Translations under genes and position numbers: made by a program
The notes under the pieces: generated by a model
Seen by the model: the letters and a program-made list of their open reading frames with translations, nothing else
What the model was told of the DNA's origin: nothing
Database searches by the model: none
Shown here: one piece after another, positions 10,489 through 20,805 of the stretch
How the letters are laid out: every line of letters starts with the position of its first letter
Position numbering within the stretch: the first letter of the stretch is position 1
Source: Bordetella parapertussis
GTDB lineage: Bacteria > Pseudomonadota > Gammaproteobacteria > Burkholderiales > JACQAP01
Assembly (NCBI GenBank): GCA_945900965.1
Contig: CAMDKM010000021.1
Location: forward strand, 1-62,039
Reading direction: 5' to 3'
DNA length: 62,039 bases

Positions 10489-10576
10489 GGGCTTGCGGAA
10501 AATTACACAGGAAGGCTGAGGTGGATCGTAAGGAATGGTACTACATAGCTTTTATTTCTTCCTGGCGGCGATTCAA

Positions 10577-10737
10577 CCAAGAAACGGCAATTGAATCACG
10601 GAGAACACGGAGATCACAGTGTAAAACAAAGAGATAGTTCCGTTTGTACGCTCACTTCCAGGGTCAGCGGTCAGAGCCATATGAGTTCCGGATTTTCTCT
10701 GTGTACACCGTGTCCTCCGTGATTCAACTGCTTTTTT
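10577..10737 (-). repeat. CCTAGAAA-type inverted-repeat element, short form, reversed (copy 2)
   Basis: Reads in the opposite orientation to the other copies: its interior (agagatagttc...tttgtacg...ggtcagag) is the complement of the interior of the copy at 60767. The ends are ttgaatcacggagaacacgg and ctccgtgattcaactgctttttt. It ends about 5 bases beyond the stop codon of the minus-strand tsaC gene, and lies about 90 bases upstream of pyrF. Confidence 0.78.
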
Positions 10738-10742
10738 GAGAT

Positions 10743-11765
10743 TTAAACCAGATCCCGAACGGGCTTGTGCGTCGCGGCTCGTGAAATCCGGTCCTTGACG
10801 GCGACCCATTCCGGAAGCTCGGGCAGATCTTCGATCACGATCAACCGACAGCCGGAGGCGTCCAGACGACGCAGCAACGAGTAGAGCAATCGCGCATAGT
10901 CGGGCGCACTTTCCGGCGCCACCTGCCACAGCGCTGCACGCGAACCCTGCGGACGGCCCCGGCGCGCCAGCACCGCCACCGGGCCACCCGCTTTACGACG
11001 CACAAATTCTTCGATCAATTCCGGGAGCAAAATTCTCGTGGGGGTCAGGGGCGCATAGTGCGAAGCCAGCGAACCGGAGACTCGCGGTCGCTCGGCGCGG
11101 GACTCGCTGTCAGATGGCAGCATGCTGTAATGCGTATCGTTGCTGGCCGCATCGACCGGCGGTGGAAACAATGCCTCCATGATCTGGCTTTCGGAGATGT
11201 GTCCAGGTCTGAGGATCACCGGTCGTTCCCGGGTCAGATCAACAATGGTGGATTCAATGCCGACCTCACAGGCACCGGCATCGAGAATCATGTCCACTGT
11301 ATTGCCCATTTCCTGATGCACATGCTCGGCGGCGGTCGGTGATAAACGCCCAAAGCGGTTTGCCGATGGCGCCGCTACTCCACCGCCAAATGCACGCAGC
11401 AGACGCAAGGCGACGGGATGATTCGGCACCCGCAGGCCTACACTGTCCTGCCCACCGGTGACCAGATCGCTCACTGTGGGTGCACGCTTCAGAATCATCG
11501 TCAAAGGTCCCGGCCAGAATTTCTCTGCCAGCACCCAGGCATGGTGAGGCATTTCGGCCGTCCAGTATTTGAGTTGATTGGCGTCCGCGATATGCACGAT
11601 GACCGGGTGGGCTGTGGGACGACCTTTGGCGGCAAACAGGCGTTTCACCGCGGCGGCATTGGAAGCGTCCGCACCCAGACCATAAACAGTCTCGGTGGGA
11701 AAGGCGACCAGCCTGCCCTTGCGAAGCAGTTCCGCGGCTTTCTCGATTTCCTGGTCAGTCACCAT
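10743..11765 (-). CDS. tsaC: L-threonylcarbamoyladenylate synthase, Sua5 type
   Basis: A 340-residue enzyme making threonylcarbamoyl-AMP from threonine, bicarbonate and ATP for the t6A37 modification of ANN-decoding tRNAs. The YrdC domain fills roughly residues 5-200, with AFPTETVYGLGADA (21-34), KGRP (47-50) and AAPSANRFGRLSP. The C-terminal Sua5 domain begins around SGSLASHYAP (about 230) and makes this the long form rather than the short E. coli TsaC. It follows purC with only 3 bases between them, so it is cotranscribed with the purine genes. Confidence 0.92.
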   Translation of the reverse strand: MVTDQEIEKAAELLRKGRLVAFPTETVYGLGADASNAAAVKRLFAAKGRPTAHPVIVHIADANQLKYWTAEMPHHAWVLAEKFWPGPLTMILKRAPTVSDLVTGGQDSVGLRVPNHPVALRLLRAFGGGVAAPSANRFGRLSPTAAEHVHQEMGNTVDMILDAGACEVGIESTIVDLTRERPVILRPGHISESQIMEALFPPPVDAASNDTHYSMLPSDSESRAERPRVSGSLASHYAPLTPTRILLPELIEEFVRRKAGGPVAVLARRGRPQGSRAALWQVAPESAPDYARLLYSLLRRLDASGCRLIVIEDLPELPEWVAVKDRISRAATHKPVRDLV

Positions 11766-11768
11766 GCT

Positions 11769-12650
11769 TCAGCCCGTCAAGAGTCGCAGCGCCTCTTCGT
11801 ATTTGTCCGCGGTTTTCTGTGCGATGTCGGCAGGCAGAGCAGGCGCCGGGGGCTGCTTGTTCCATTGCCGGGCGTCCAGCCAGTCGCGCACAAACTGCTT
11901 GTCGAAGGACGGTGGATTGCTTCCCACCCGGTACTGGGCAGCGGGCCAGAAGCGCGAAGAATCCGGTGTGAGCGCCTCATCGATCAAATACAGCTTGCCG
12001 CTGGCATCCTGCCCGAACTCGAATTTGGTGTCGGCGATGATAATGCCGCGGGTGGCCGCGTAGGCGGCCGCCTCGCTGTACAACTGGATGGTCTTGTCGC
12101 GCACCTGAGCGGCGAGCGTGGGCGCGATGATTTTTTCCATTTGCGCAAAGGAAATATTTTCGTCGTGACTGCCCATCGCGGCTTTGGTCGAGGGCGTGAA
12201 CAGAGGTTGGGGCAATTGCTGCGCTTCTTGCAGGCCGGCGGGCAGCGCAATGCCGCAGATCATGCCGGTTTTGCGGTAATCCTTCCAACCTGACCCGGCG
12301 AGATAGCCGCGCACGATGGCTTCGACCGGCAGGGGCTTGAGCCTCCTCACGACAAAGGCGCGCGCAGCAACTTGATCGCGCTCGGCGGGCGCGACGATGG
12401 ATTCCGGCTCGACATCGAGCAGATGATTCGGGATCACATGCGCGAGCTTGCGGAACCAGAAATTCGACATCGCGGTGAGCAGCCGCCCCTTGCCGGGTAT
12501 GGGCGTGGGCAGAATGACATCAAAGGCGGACAGCCGGTCGGTCTGCACGATCAACAGACGATCGGCATCCACGGCATAAATGTCACGCACCTTGCCGCGA
12601 TGAAGAAGCTGTAAGGACTTGAGGTGGGTTTCGAGAACGGCGTTTTCCAT
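11769..12650 (-). CDS. purC: Phosphoribosylaminoimidazole-succinocarboxamide synthase
   Basis: A 293-residue SAICAR synthetase joining CAIR and aspartate with ATP in purine synthesis. The start shows [14 protein letters not shown] (about 16-29), and the middle has [13 protein letters not shown], both typical. The length fits the longer (about 295 residue) family branch found in many proteobacteria and yeast. It lies 17 bases behind purK in a purE-purK-purC-tsaC run on the minus strand. Confidence 0.95.
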   Translation of the reverse strand: MENAVLETHLKSLQLLHRGKVRDIYAVDADRLLIVQTDRLSAFDVILPTPIPGKGRLLTAMSNFWFRKLAHVIPNHLLDVEPESIVAPAERDQVAARAFVVRRLKPLPVEAIVRGYLAGSGWKDYRKTGMICGIALPAGLQEAQQLPQPLFTPSTKAAMGSHDENISFAQMEKIIAPTLAAQVRDKTIQLYSEAAAYAATRGIIIADTKFEFGQDASGKLYLIDEALTPDSSRFWPAAQYRVGSNPPSFDKQFVRDWLDARQWNKQPPAPALPADIAQKTADKYEEALRLLTG

Positions 12651-12667
12651 TGAATGTTTCCCTGGGC

Positions 12668-13828
12668 TCAGGCAGCGCCCACTGCACGCTGAGGCCGCGC
12701 GTCGGCCAGCAATTGCGCCTTGATTTCGCTTGCCACGCTCAGCGCGTGGCCGATGTCGTCCGCCAGGACGGTGAAGTGCCCCATCTTGCGGCCCGGCTTG
12801 GCTTCGGCCTTGCCGTAAAGATGGAGTTTAGCCCGCGCCTGGCGCCATACATGCTCCCAACGCGGTTCTCCGGCAGCCCACAAATCACCCAGCAGGTTAA
12901 CCATCACCGCCGGGCAATGTGCGGCCGTGTCGCCCAGGGGCAGACCGCAGAGCACGCGTACCTGCTGCTCGAATTGCGAAGTAATACAGGCATCGATCGT
13001 GTAATGCCCGCTGTTGTGCGGGCGCGGCGCAATTTCGTTTATCACCAGTTGGCCATCGCGCAGGACAAAAAATTCAACGCAGAGCACACCCCGGTAGTCT
13101 AGACGCTGGGCAACCTGGATCGCCATAGCACGGGCCGTCTGGGCCAATGCCCCGCTAATCCGCGCCGGCACAATACTGATATCGAGAATACCTCCGGCAT
13201 GCTGGTTTTCCGACACCGGGAAACTGACCACGCTGTTGTCGAACCCGCGCGCCACCACGACGGAAATCTCGCGTTCCAGGTCGAGGAATTTTTCCAGAAC
13301 ACAGGCCTTGCCCCCCAGATCGGCAAAAGCGTTGCCTACTTCCCGCGAGGAACTGACTCTGATCTGACCTTTACCATCGTAGCCAAGGCGGGCGATCTTC
13401 AGGATGCCAGGGAGCAGTGGCGCCAGGCGTGCTTCCTCCAGATCCTGTTTGCCATTAACGACGGCAAACGGCGCGACCGCAAAACCCCCTTCGGTTAGAA
13501 ATGTTTTCTCCCGGATTCGGTCCTGCGCCACAGCGACCGCAGCCGCCGCAGGGCTGACAACGGCATCCTGGGCAAGAAAAGCCAGACTCTCGGCCGGAAC
13601 GTTCTCGAACTCCGTGGTTGCCGCCGCACAGCGCGCCGCCATTTTTTTCAGAGCCTCGCGGTCAAGATACTCGGCACGCAGGTGATCGTCGGCCACGCTG
13701 CCCGCCGGGCTCAGTTCGCCCGGATCCAGCACCATGACCTTATAACCCATGCTTTGTGCAGCCATGGTGAACATGCGACCAAGCTGGCCACCCCCCAGCA
13801 GCCCGAGCCAGGCACCCGGCGCAATCAT
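12668..13828 (-). CDS. purK: 5-(carboxyamino)imidazole ribonucleotide synthase
   Basis: A 386-residue ATP-grasp enzyme that makes N5-CAIR from AIR, bicarbonate and ATP. The N-terminal nucleotide-fold motif is [12 protein letters not shown] (about 9-20). The ATP-grasp centre contains [10 protein letters not shown], and the metal-binding end is [15 protein letters not shown]. The start overlaps the end of purE by 4 bases, so the two are translationally coupled. They act in sequence: PurK makes N5-CAIR and PurE converts it to CAIR. Confidence 0.95.
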   Translation of the reverse strand: MIAPGAWLGLLGGGQLGRMFTMAAQSMGYKVMVLDPGELSPAGSVADDHLRAEYLDREALKKMAARCAAATTEFENVPAESLAFLAQDAVVSPAAAAVAVAQDRIREKTFLTEGGFAVAPFAVVNGKQDLEEARLAPLLPGILKIARLGYDGKGQIRVSSSREVGNAFADLGGKACVLEKFLDLEREISVVVARGFDNSVVSFPVSENQHAGGILDISIVPARISGALAQTARAMAIQVAQRLDYRGVLCVEFFVLRDGQLVINEIAPRPHNSGHYTIDACITSQFEQQVRVLCGLPLGDTAAHCPAVMVNLLGDLWAAGEPRWEHVWRQARAKLHLYGKAEAKPGRKMGHFTVLADDIGHALSVASEIKAQLLADARPQRAVGAA

Positions 13829-14358
13829 TTGGTTCGACGCGCGGGCGGGAGCTTCATCGCCTTGACCTTCGCCGACAGCTTGCGACGATAACCCGCCAGT
13901 TTTGTCGCAAGGCGGGTATTTTCATGCGCAAGCAGCGCTACAGCGAACAGGCCGGCGTTGGCGGCACCCGATTCGCCAACGGCAAAGGTCGCCACGGGAA
14001 TGCCGCGCGGCATCTGCACGATGGACAACAACGAGTCGAGTCCTTGTAACGCTCTGGAGGTAACGGGGACGCCCAGTACCGGAACCAGTGTTTTGGAAGC
14101 GATCATGCCGGGCAGGTGTGCCGAGCCCCCGGCTCCGGCAATAATGCAACGCAGACCGCGCGCCGCTGCCCGTTCGGCATAGTCGAACATGGCATCCGGC
14201 GTACGGTGCGCCGACACCACGCGGGCTTCATAGGGCACGGCAAAGGTCTCCAGCATCTGCGCGGCATGCTGCATGACCGCCCAGTCGCTGTCGCTGCCCA
14301 TGACGAGTCCGACCACGGGCACGGGTTTTCGGCCTTTCGATGAGGCGCGTTTGATCAC
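13825..14358 (-). CDS. purE: N5-carboxyaminoimidazole ribonucleotide mutase
   Basis: A 177-residue class I PurE. The signature [10 protein letters not shown] lies at 21-30, SAHRTPD at 49-55 with the catalytic His51, and [11 protein letters not shown] at 75-85. The mutase moves the carboxylate of N5-CAIR to carbon 4. The C-terminal basic tail ([20 protein letters not shown]) is a little longer than in E. coli. It is the first gene of the pur run, about 58 bases downstream of the fructose-bisphosphate aldolase gene. Confidence 0.95.
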   Translation of the reverse strand: MIKRASSKGRKPVPVVGLVMGSDSDWAVMQHAAQMLETFAVPYEARVVSAHRTPDAMFDYAERAAARGLRCIIAGAGGSAHLPGMIASKTLVPVLGVPVTSRALQGLDSLLSIVQMPRGIPVATFAVGESGAANAGLFAVALLAHENTRLATKLAGYRRKLSAKVKAMKLPPARRTK

Positions 14359-14416
14359 TTGAGTTCTGCCTTACGTTGCGCCATGCCGGACTTCTCGCCG
14401 CTGGACGCCTAAACGC

Positions 14417-15481
14417 TTAGTTGACGACAGCCTTGATCTCGCCCTTGGCATACTTATCAGCCATATTATCAAGGGGAATAGGCCGGAGCTTCCCGGCCTG
14501 GCCAGCAGTTCCGAAGGATTCGAATCGTGCCTTGCAGATGCTTCTGGCAGCCAGCATCGACTCCTTCAGGTACTTGCGGGGGTCGAATTCACTCTTGTCC
14601 TTGTTGAACGCGCGCCGGATCGCCCCGGTCATGGCCAGACGGATATCGGTATCGATGTTGATCTTGCGCACCCCGTGTTTAATGCCTTCCTGGATTTCTT
14701 CCACCGGCACCCCGTAGGTTTCCTTCATCTCGCCGCCGTTGTCGCGAATGATCTTCAGCCAGTCCTGAGGCACGGAAGACGAGCCGTGCATCACCAGGTG
14801 GGTATTGGGAATGCGGCGATGTATTTCCTTGATGCGGCCAATGGCCAGAATGTCGCCGGTGGGTTTGCGACTGAATTTGTAGGCGCCGTGGGAGGTGCCG
14901 ATGGCGATGGCCAACGCGTCCACCGCGGTCTGTTTCACGAAGTCGGCCGCCTGATCCGGGTCGGTGAGCAACATGTCATGCGTCAGCGCGCCCTCGGCAC
15001 CGGATCCGTCCTCCTTGCCGGCACTCATGGTTTCCAGGGAACCCAGGCAGCCCAGTTCGCCTTCCACCGAGACGCCCACCGCGTGCGCCATGTCCACCAC
15101 CTGGCGCGTTACGCGAACGTTGTAATCGTAGGAGGCCGGGGTTTTCATGTCTTCCATCAGCGATCCATCCATCATGACGCTGGAAAATCCCGAGCGGATC
15201 GAGCGCTGGCATACCGCCGGATTGGCGCCGTGATCCTGGTGCATGACGACGGGAATATGCGGGTACATTTCCACCGCGGCGAGAATCAGATGGCGCAGAA
15301 AAGGTTCACCGGCGTATTTCCTGGCGCCGGCCGAGGCCTGCATGATCACCGGCGAGGAAGTTTCATCGGCCGCCTGCATGATGGCCTGTATCTGTTCCAG
15401 ATTATTGACGTTGAAGGCCGGGACGCCATAATTGTTTTCAGCCGCATGATCCAGCAACTGCCGCATTGCGATTAGTGCCAT
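14417..15481 (-). CDS. fbaA: Class II fructose-bisphosphate aldolase, Calvin-cycle/CbbA subtype
   Basis: A 354-residue zinc-dependent aldolase interconverting fructose 1,6-bisphosphate with DHAP and glyceraldehyde 3-phosphate. The N-terminus [19 protein letters not shown] and the zinc/active-site motif HQDHGANP (81-88) are characteristic of the type IIB, CbbA-like subtype common in betaproteobacteria. [11 protein letters not shown] and GTSHGAYKF carry further active-site residues. No RuBisCO gene is present in the window, so the name CbbA reflects sequence subtype only. It ends the tkt-gap-pgk-pyk-fba series. Confidence 0.94.
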   Translation of the reverse strand: MALIAMRQLLDHAAENNYGVPAFNVNNLEQIQAIMQAADETSSPVIMQASAGARKYAGEPFLRHLILAAVEMYPHIPVVMHQDHGANPAVCQRSIRSGFSSVMMDGSLMEDMKTPASYDYNVRVTRQVVDMAHAVGVSVEGELGCLGSLETMSAGKEDGSGAEGALTHDMLLTDPDQAADFVKQTAVDALAIAIGTSHGAYKFSRKPTGDILAIGRIKEIHRRIPNTHLVMHGSSSVPQDWLKIIRDNGGEMKETYGVPVEEIQEGIKHGVRKINIDTDIRLAMTGAIRRAFNKDKSEFDPRKYLKESMLAARSICKARFESFGTAGQAGKLRPIPLDNMADKYAKGEIKAVVN

Positions 15482-15549
15482 GAAGTAAATTCCTTCTCGA
15501 TAAATTCGGTGATCGTCAGGTCGCGGAAACTTCGCTCCGGACCACTAGT

Positions 15550-16983
15550 TCAGGCTTTCCGGTGTTCTCCAACCTTGACGATTTTCATGGTATTCGTTCC
15601 GCCGGACGATCCGATCGGTTCGCCAAAAGTCATTACGATCAGGTCGCCATTTTGCACTACCCCGGCCGCTATCAACTGGTCCTCGGCCTCTTGCAGCAAC
15701 TGGTCGCGATCATGGCCAATGTATTTGATCATCAGCGGATAGACCCCGCGAAACAGGCTCAGGCGATAACGCGTGCGAATTTCCGGGGTCAAGGCATAAA
15801 TCGGCAAACCGCAGTTGAGCCGCGACGTCCACAAAGCGGTCGAGCCGGTTTGTGTCAACGCGGCAATCGCTTTGACTTTCAGGTGATAGGCCGTAAACAA
15901 CGCTGCCATGGCAATCGACTGATCGACCCGGGTAAATACCCGGTTCAGGAATTCGCGGTCCAGGGTGACTTCCGCCGACTTTTCCGCTTCGAGACAGATC
16001 CGGCTCATCGATTCCACGGTTTCCACCGGAAACTTGCCAGCCGCGGTTTCTGCCGACAACATGACCGCGTCGGTACCATCGAGCACCGCGTTCGCCACAT
16101 CCGAGACCTCGGCTCTGGTTGGCACCGGGCTGGTGATCATCGACTCCATCATCTGGGTGGCGGTGATGGTCAGTTTATTGCGTTCGCGCGCAGCGCGGAT
16201 CATTTTTTTCTGCAATGCCGGCACCGCGGCATCCCCGACTTCCACCGCCAGATCGCCACGCGCCACCATGATGCCGTCGCAGGAATCCATTATTTCGGCC
16301 ATCGCGGCAATGGCTTCGACCCGCTCCATTTTGGCAATTAGTGTCGAGCTTCCACCCGCCGCGCGCATGAGTTCGCGCGCCATATACATGTCGGCGCCGC
16401 TCTTGGGGAAGGAGACGGCAATAAAATCAGCTTTCATCGCCACCGAAGTCTTGATGTCCTCCATATCCTTGGCGGTCAGCGCTGGCGCGGTTAAACCTCC
16501 GCCTTGCCGGTTGATGCCCTTGTTGTTGGACAACACGCCGCCCACTCTCACGGTGGTGGTAATCCTCGAACCCTGAACTTTCTGCACGTCCAGCACCAGC
16601 CTGCCGTCATCAAGCAGCAAAACCGACCCGGCGGACACGTCGCGCGGCAATTCCTTGTAATCCAGGCCGACCTGTTTCTGGTCTCCCATGGCGCATTCAG
16701 CGTCCAGGATAAATACATCGCCTTTCTCGAGCGTGATCTTGCCGGATTCGAATTTGCCGACGCGGATTTTCGGGCCTTGCAAGTCGCACATGATGCCGAC
16801 TGTGCGCTCCAGCGTTCGCGCCACGTCGCGAACCAACTCGGCGCGCGCCAGGTGTTCTTCCCGGGTGCCATGCGAAAAATTCATCCGCACCACGTCCACC
16901 CCGGCGGCCACCATGCGCATCAATGTCTCCCGGTCATTCGAGGCCGGGCCCAGCGTTGCGACAATCTTGGTGCTTCGTTTCAA
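15550..16983 (-). CDS. pyk: Pyruvate kinase
   Basis: A 477-residue enzyme transferring phosphate from phosphoenolpyruvate to ADP. It starts MKRSTKIVATLGPASND, and has MNFSHGTREEH, IAKMERVEA with the catalytic lysine, MVARGDLAVEVG, and TDAVMLSAETAAGKFPVE, all standard. The C-terminal regulatory domain is complete. It lies about 20 bases downstream of pgk and 68 bases upstream of fbaA on the same strand. Confidence 0.95.
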   Translation of the reverse strand: MKRSTKIVATLGPASNDRETLMRMVAAGVDVVRMNFSHGTREEHLARAELVRDVARTLERTVGIMCDLQGPKIRVGKFESGKITLEKGDVFILDAECAMGDQKQVGLDYKELPRDVSAGSVLLLDDGRLVLDVQKVQGSRITTTVRVGGVLSNNKGINRQGGGLTAPALTAKDMEDIKTSVAMKADFIAVSFPKSGADMYMARELMRAAGGSSTLIAKMERVEAIAAMAEIMDSCDGIMVARGDLAVEVGDAAVPALQKKMIRAARERNKLTITATQMMESMITSPVPTRAEVSDVANAVLDGTDAVMLSAETAAGKFPVETVESMSRICLEAEKSAEVTLDREFLNRVFTRVDQSIAMAALFTAYHLKVKAIAALTQTGSTALWTSRLNCGLPIYALTPEIRTRYRLSLFRGVYPLMIKYIGHDRDQLLQEAEDQLIAAGVVQNGDLIVMTFGEPIGSSGGTNTMKIVKVGEHRKA

Positions 16984-17004
16984 GTTTTGATCCCTGTTGA
17001 CTGT

Positions 17005-18186
17005 TCAGCCCGTCGCGCGGGATTCGAGTATTTCGACAGCCGGCAGTTTTTTGCCTTCGAGAAATTCCAGGAAGGCGCCGCCGCCGGTTGAGATATAGCC
17101 GATGCGTTTTTCAATTCCGTATTTGCCAATGGCTGCCACGGTGTCTCCCCCGCCGGCAATCGAAAACGCCTTCGACTCGACGATTGCGTTCGCCAGAGTA
17201 CGAGTACCTTCCCCGAAGCGCTCGAATTCGAACACTCCCACCGGGCCATTCCAGACGGTGGTGCCGGCGTGCGCGACAATTTCCGCGAGTTGCCTGGCGG
17301 TCTGCGGCCCGATGTCGAGAATCAAATCGTCCGCCGCCACATCGCGCACTGCCTTCACGGTGGCAGTGGCGGTGGCGGAAAACTCCTTGGCACACACCAC
17401 GTCCACCGGGATCGGTACCTTGCCGCCTTTACTTTCGATGGTCCTGATGATTTTTTCGGCCTCGCCAACCAGATCCTTTTCCGCAAGGGAATTGCCGATC
17501 GGCAGACCGGATGCCAGCATGAAGGTATTGGCAATGCCGCCGCCCACGATGAGTTGATCGACTTTCTTGGCCAATTCACCAAGGATGCTGAGTTTGGTGG
17601 ACACTTTCGAGCCCGCGACAATGGCGACCAGCGGCCGCTTCGGCGCGCTCAGGGCTTTGCCCAAGGCATCCAGCTCCGCCGCCAGCAAGGGGCCCGCGCA
17701 AGCTTTCGGGGCAAACCGGGCCATGCCGTGGGTGGTGGCTTCGGCCCGGTGCGCAGTGCCAAATGCATCGTTCACATAGACGTCGCACAGGGCCGCCATT
17801 TTTCTGGACAAGGCTTCGTCGTCTTTCTTTTCGCCCTTGTTGAGCCGGCAGTTTTCCAGCAACAACACCTGTCCCGGTTTGATCTCGACGCCGTTGATCC
17901 AATCCGCCTTGAGCTGAACCGGAATATTCAGTAATTCGGACAATCTTTTTGCCACGGGCAAGAGGGAATCTTCGGGCTTGAATTCGCCTTCCTTGGGACG
18001 CCCCAGGTGGGAGGTCACCATGACCGCAGCGCCTGCCGCAAGCGCCTGACGGATGCCGGTGAGCGAGGCCCGAATGCGGCTGTCGTCGGTAATATTGCCG
18101 GCTTCATCCTGCGGTACGTTCAAATCGGCGCGAATGAATACCCGTTTGCCGCGCAAATCGACATCGCCCATGCGCAGCATGCTCAT
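17005..18186 (-). CDS. pgk: Phosphoglycerate kinase
   Basis: A 393-residue two-domain kinase (1,3-bisphosphoglycerate + ADP). N-terminal motifs are [17 protein letters not shown] and SHLGRPKEG; the nucleotide domain has [13 protein letters not shown] and GGGDTVAAI near the end. I take the ATG at 18186: the upstream extension of the frame (45 residues) reaches into the gap stop and lacks homology, and 393 residues is the normal length. It lies 56 bases downstream of gap. Confidence 0.95.
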   Translation of the reverse strand: MSMLRMGDVDLRGKRVFIRADLNVPQDEAGNITDDSRIRASLTGIRQALAAGAAVMVTSHLGRPKEGEFKPEDSLLPVAKRLSELLNIPVQLKADWINGVEIKPGQVLLLENCRLNKGEKKDDEALSRKMAALCDVYVNDAFGTAHRAEATTHGMARFAPKACAGPLLAAELDALGKALSAPKRPLVAIVAGSKVSTKLSILGELAKKVDQLIVGGGIANTFMLASGLPIGNSLAEKDLVGEAEKIIRTIESKGGKVPIPVDVVCAKEFSATATATVKAVRDVAADDLILDIGPQTARQLAEIVAHAGTTVWNGPVGVFEFERFGEGTRTLANAIVESKAFSIAGGGDTVAAIGKYGIEKRIGYISTGGGAFLEFLEGKKLPAVEILESRATG

Positions 18187-18242
18187 CGCTTTGCCTTCGC
18201 AGGTGAGGCGAGCCTTAAGGCACGCAAGCGACCAAGCCCCAT

Positions 18243-19256
18243 TTATTTGGCGTTCATCAGGGCGACCGCGGTATCCAGCATGCGGTTGGAGAACCCCCAC
18301 TCGTTGTCGTACCAGGAACACACCTTGACCAGCGTGCCATCGGAGACCTTGGTCAGGGTCGAATCGAACACCGAGGACGCCGGGTTGTGATTGAAGTCGA
18401 TCGACACCAGCGGGTCGGTATTGAATTCGATAATGCCCTTGAGCTCGCCGTCGGCGGCCTGTTTGACGGCGTTATTCACTTCATCGACCGAGGTCGCGCG
18501 CCGGGCAACAAAGCACAAATCCACCATCGACACGTTGATGGTTGGCACCCGGATGGCAAAGCCATCGAGTTTACCGTTCAGTTCCGGCAAGACCAGGCCC
18601 ACCGCGGCCGCGGCCCCGGTCTTGGTGGGAATCATCGACATGGTAGCCGAGCGCGCCCGGCGCAAGTCGGTGTGATACACATCGGTGAGCACCTGATCGT
18701 TGGTGTAGGAATGAATGGTGGTCATCAAGCCGCTGACCACGCCAATTCGATCGTGCAGGGCCTTGACTATCGGCGCCAGGCAGTTGGTTGTGCAACTGGC
18801 GTTGGAAATCACCGTATGCGAGCCACGCAGGGTCTGGTGATTGACCCCGTAGACCACCGTGGCATCCACATCTTTGTCCCCTGGAGCGGAGATGATGACT
18901 TTTTTGGCGCCGGCGGAAATATGCGCGCCCGCCTTGGCTTTGCTGGTGAACAGCCCGGTGCACTCCAGGACCAGATCGACCGCCAGTTCCTTCCAGGGCA
19001 GTTCCGCCGGATTGCGCTGTGCGCAGACCCGGATCCGCTCGCCATTCACCACCATATGATCGCCGTCCACCGCGACATTGCCCGGGAATTTACCGTGGGC
19101 CGTGTCGTAGCGGGTGAGATGAGCGTTGATCTTAGCGTCCCCCAGGTCGTTGATCGCCACGATCTGCAAACCGTGTTTCTTGCCACCTTCGAAATGGGCG
19201 CGAAGAATATTGTGGCCGATTCGCCCGTAGCCGTTGATTGCGACTCGAATTGCCAT
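18243..19256 (-). CDS. gap: Glyceraldehyde-3-phosphate dehydrogenase
   Basis: A 337-residue phosphorylating GAPDH. The Rossmann start is [17 protein letters not shown]. The catalytic cysteine is Cys155 in [12 protein letters not shown] and the partner His182 is in [10 protein letters not shown]. The C-terminus has [12 protein letters not shown]. The Asp in AINDLGD is the usual marker for NAD preference. It is divergent from the ABC-transporter operon and heads the gap-pgk-pyk-fba run. Confidence 0.95.
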   Translation of the reverse strand: MAIRVAINGYGRIGHNILRAHFEGGKKHGLQIVAINDLGDAKINAHLTRYDTAHGKFPGNVAVDGDHMVVNGERIRVCAQRNPAELPWKELAVDLVLECTGLFTSKAKAGAHISAGAKKVIISAPGDKDVDATVVYGVNHQTLRGSHTVISNASCTTNCLAPIVKALHDRIGVVSGLMTTIHSYTNDQVLTDVYHTDLRRARSATMSMIPTKTGAAAAVGLVLPELNGKLDGFAIRVPTINVSMVDLCFVARRATSVDEVNNAVKQAADGELKGIIEFNTDPLVSIDFNHNPASSVFDSTLTKVSDGTLVKVCSWYDNEWGFSNRMLDTAVALMNAK

Positions 19257-19472
19257 GTGAATAATCCCCGAAAAAGCTGCGATTTTACTTCAGTCCGCGC
19301 ACGCCTCCCAACATTGCTGCGATGCGGGGCAAATGTACGTTGCAGTGTCCGTCACACCTGCCTATATTTGCATGCAAGGTCATTGACTCACGACAAGTCT
19401 CCTGGCGGCCCGATCCGTCAATCTGGGCTTGTTTGACAAAGATCCCCAATCACAAAAACTGAGGAGGAAATC
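19257..19472. promoter_or_regulatory. Divergent intergenic region between gap and the sugar ABC transporter operon
   Basis: A 216-base divergent region that must hold promoters for gap (left) and the transporter operon (right). It contains a TGCATGCA palindrome near 19368. A strong GAGGAGGAAA ribosome binding site at 19461-19470 precedes the transporter start. I could not assign -35/-10 elements with confidence. Confidence 0.5.
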
Positions 19473-20732
19473 ATGAAAGGTCAGGCAATCAGTCGGCAAT
19501 TGGGCATGTTCGCAGCGGCATTCCTCATCGGGGTTCCCGCCGCATCACGCGCCGGCGAAGTCGAGGTTCTGCACTGGTGGACCTCCGGCGGTGAGGCCAA
19601 ATCGGTTGGCGAATTAAAAAAAATCCTCGAAAGCAAGGGCGATAAATGGAAGGACTTTGCCGTGGCGGGCGGCGGCGGGGAAACGGCGATGACGGTGCTC
19701 AAGTCGCGCGTCGTGTCGGGCAAGCCGCCCACGGCGGCACAGGTCAAAGGGCCGGGAATCCAGGAGTGGGCGCGCGAAGGTGTGCTGGCCAATCTGGACG
19801 ACACCGCCAAAGCCGGCAAGTGGGATAGCCTGCTGCCGCCGGTGGTAAGCGATGTGATGAAATACAAAGGGAATTACGTGGCGGTGCCGGTAAATGTCCA
19901 CCGCGTGAATTGGATGTGGGCCAATCCGGAAGTTTTCAAGAAGGCTGGCGCTACCATGCCAACCACCTGGGACGAGTTCGCGGTGGCGGCCGAGAAAATC
20001 CAGAAGGCGGGATTCATCGCCGTGGCGCACGGCGGCCAACCCTGGCAGGACTCGACGGTATTCGAATCCGTGGCGCTGGGCGTGGGCGGGGCGAAGTGGT
20101 ATCGGCAGGCCTTTGTCGATCTTGATCCGAAAGCGCTGAACAGCCCGAACATGGTCAAGGCCTTTACAACCCTGCGCACCGTGCAGAAATACATCGACAA
20201 GGATGCCGCCAACCGGGACTGGAATCTGGCTACCGCAATGGTGATCAACGGCAAGGCAGCAATGCAGTTCATGGGCGACTGGGCCAAGGGTGAATTCACC
20301 GCCGCGAAAAAATCGCCGGGCAAGGATTACATCTGCATGCCTGCACCCGGCACCAAGGGCGCGTTCACGTTTAACATTGACAGCTTCATCATGTTCGCGC
20401 AGAAGGATGCCGGCGCCAAGACCGCGCAGGCCCATCTTGCCGCCGCCATCATGGAACCGCAATTCCAGGAGGTGTTCAATCTCAACAAAGGCTCGATTCC
20501 GGTACGTCTGGGCATGAATCTCGATAAATTCGACCAGTGCGCGAAGGATTCGGCGGCGGAATTCGCTTCGGCCGCGAAAAGCGGCTCTCTGGTACCAAGC
20601 TGGGCGCATGAGATGGCCATGCCACCGGCCAACAAGGGCGCCATGTTCGATGTCATCACGAGCTTCATCAATAGCAAGGACATGAGCGCGGCGGCGGCGG
20701 CGGAGAAAATGGCCGCGGCCGGCAAAAAGTAA
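19473..20732 (+). CDS. gtsA: Periplasmic sugar-binding protein of a glucose/mannose-type ABC transporter
   Basis: A 419-residue family 1 extracellular solute-binding protein. Residues 1 to about 27 are a signal peptide ending in SRA before GEVEVLHWWTSGGE, the start typical of GtsA/GltB glucose- and mannose-binding proteins. PVNVHRVNWMWAN and NGKAAMQFMGDWAKGEF are characteristic segments. It delivers sugar to the two permeases encoded directly downstream. Glucose is the likely ligand given the linked glucokinase and family resemblance, but the ligand cannot be proven from sequence. Confidence 0.88.
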   Translation: MKGQAISRQLGMFAAAFLIGVPAASRAGEVEVLHWWTSGGEAKSVGELKKILESKGDKWKDFAVAGGGGETAMTVLKSRVVSGKPPTAAQVKGPGIQEWAREGVLANLDDTAKAGKWDSLLPPVVSDVMKYKGNYVAVPVNVHRVNWMWANPEVFKKAGATMPTTWDEFAVAAEKIQKAGFIAVAHGGQPWQDSTVFESVALGVGGAKWYRQAFVDLDPKALNSPNMVKAFTTLRTVQKYIDKDAANRDWNLATAMVINGKAAMQFMGDWAKGEFTAAKKSPGKDYICMPAPGTKGAFTFNIDSFIMFAQKDAGAKTAQAHLAAAIMEPQFQEVFNLNKGSIPVRLGMNLDKFDQCAKDSAAEFASAAKSGSLVPSWAHEMAMPPANKGAMFDVITSFINSKDMSAAAAAEKMAAAGKK

Positions 20733-20805
20733 ACGTCATCCGCGATAACGGCTATCCGGGACGGCGCTTGCCGTTGCGGCGCCGCCATCCGACGACAAGA
20801 CGCGC

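Noticed and set aside
18387-19436. 349-codon plus-strand frame across gap
   Set aside because: Antisense to glyceraldehyde-3-phosphate dehydrogenase, whose active-site motifs are unambiguous; no family features in the plus-strand translation.
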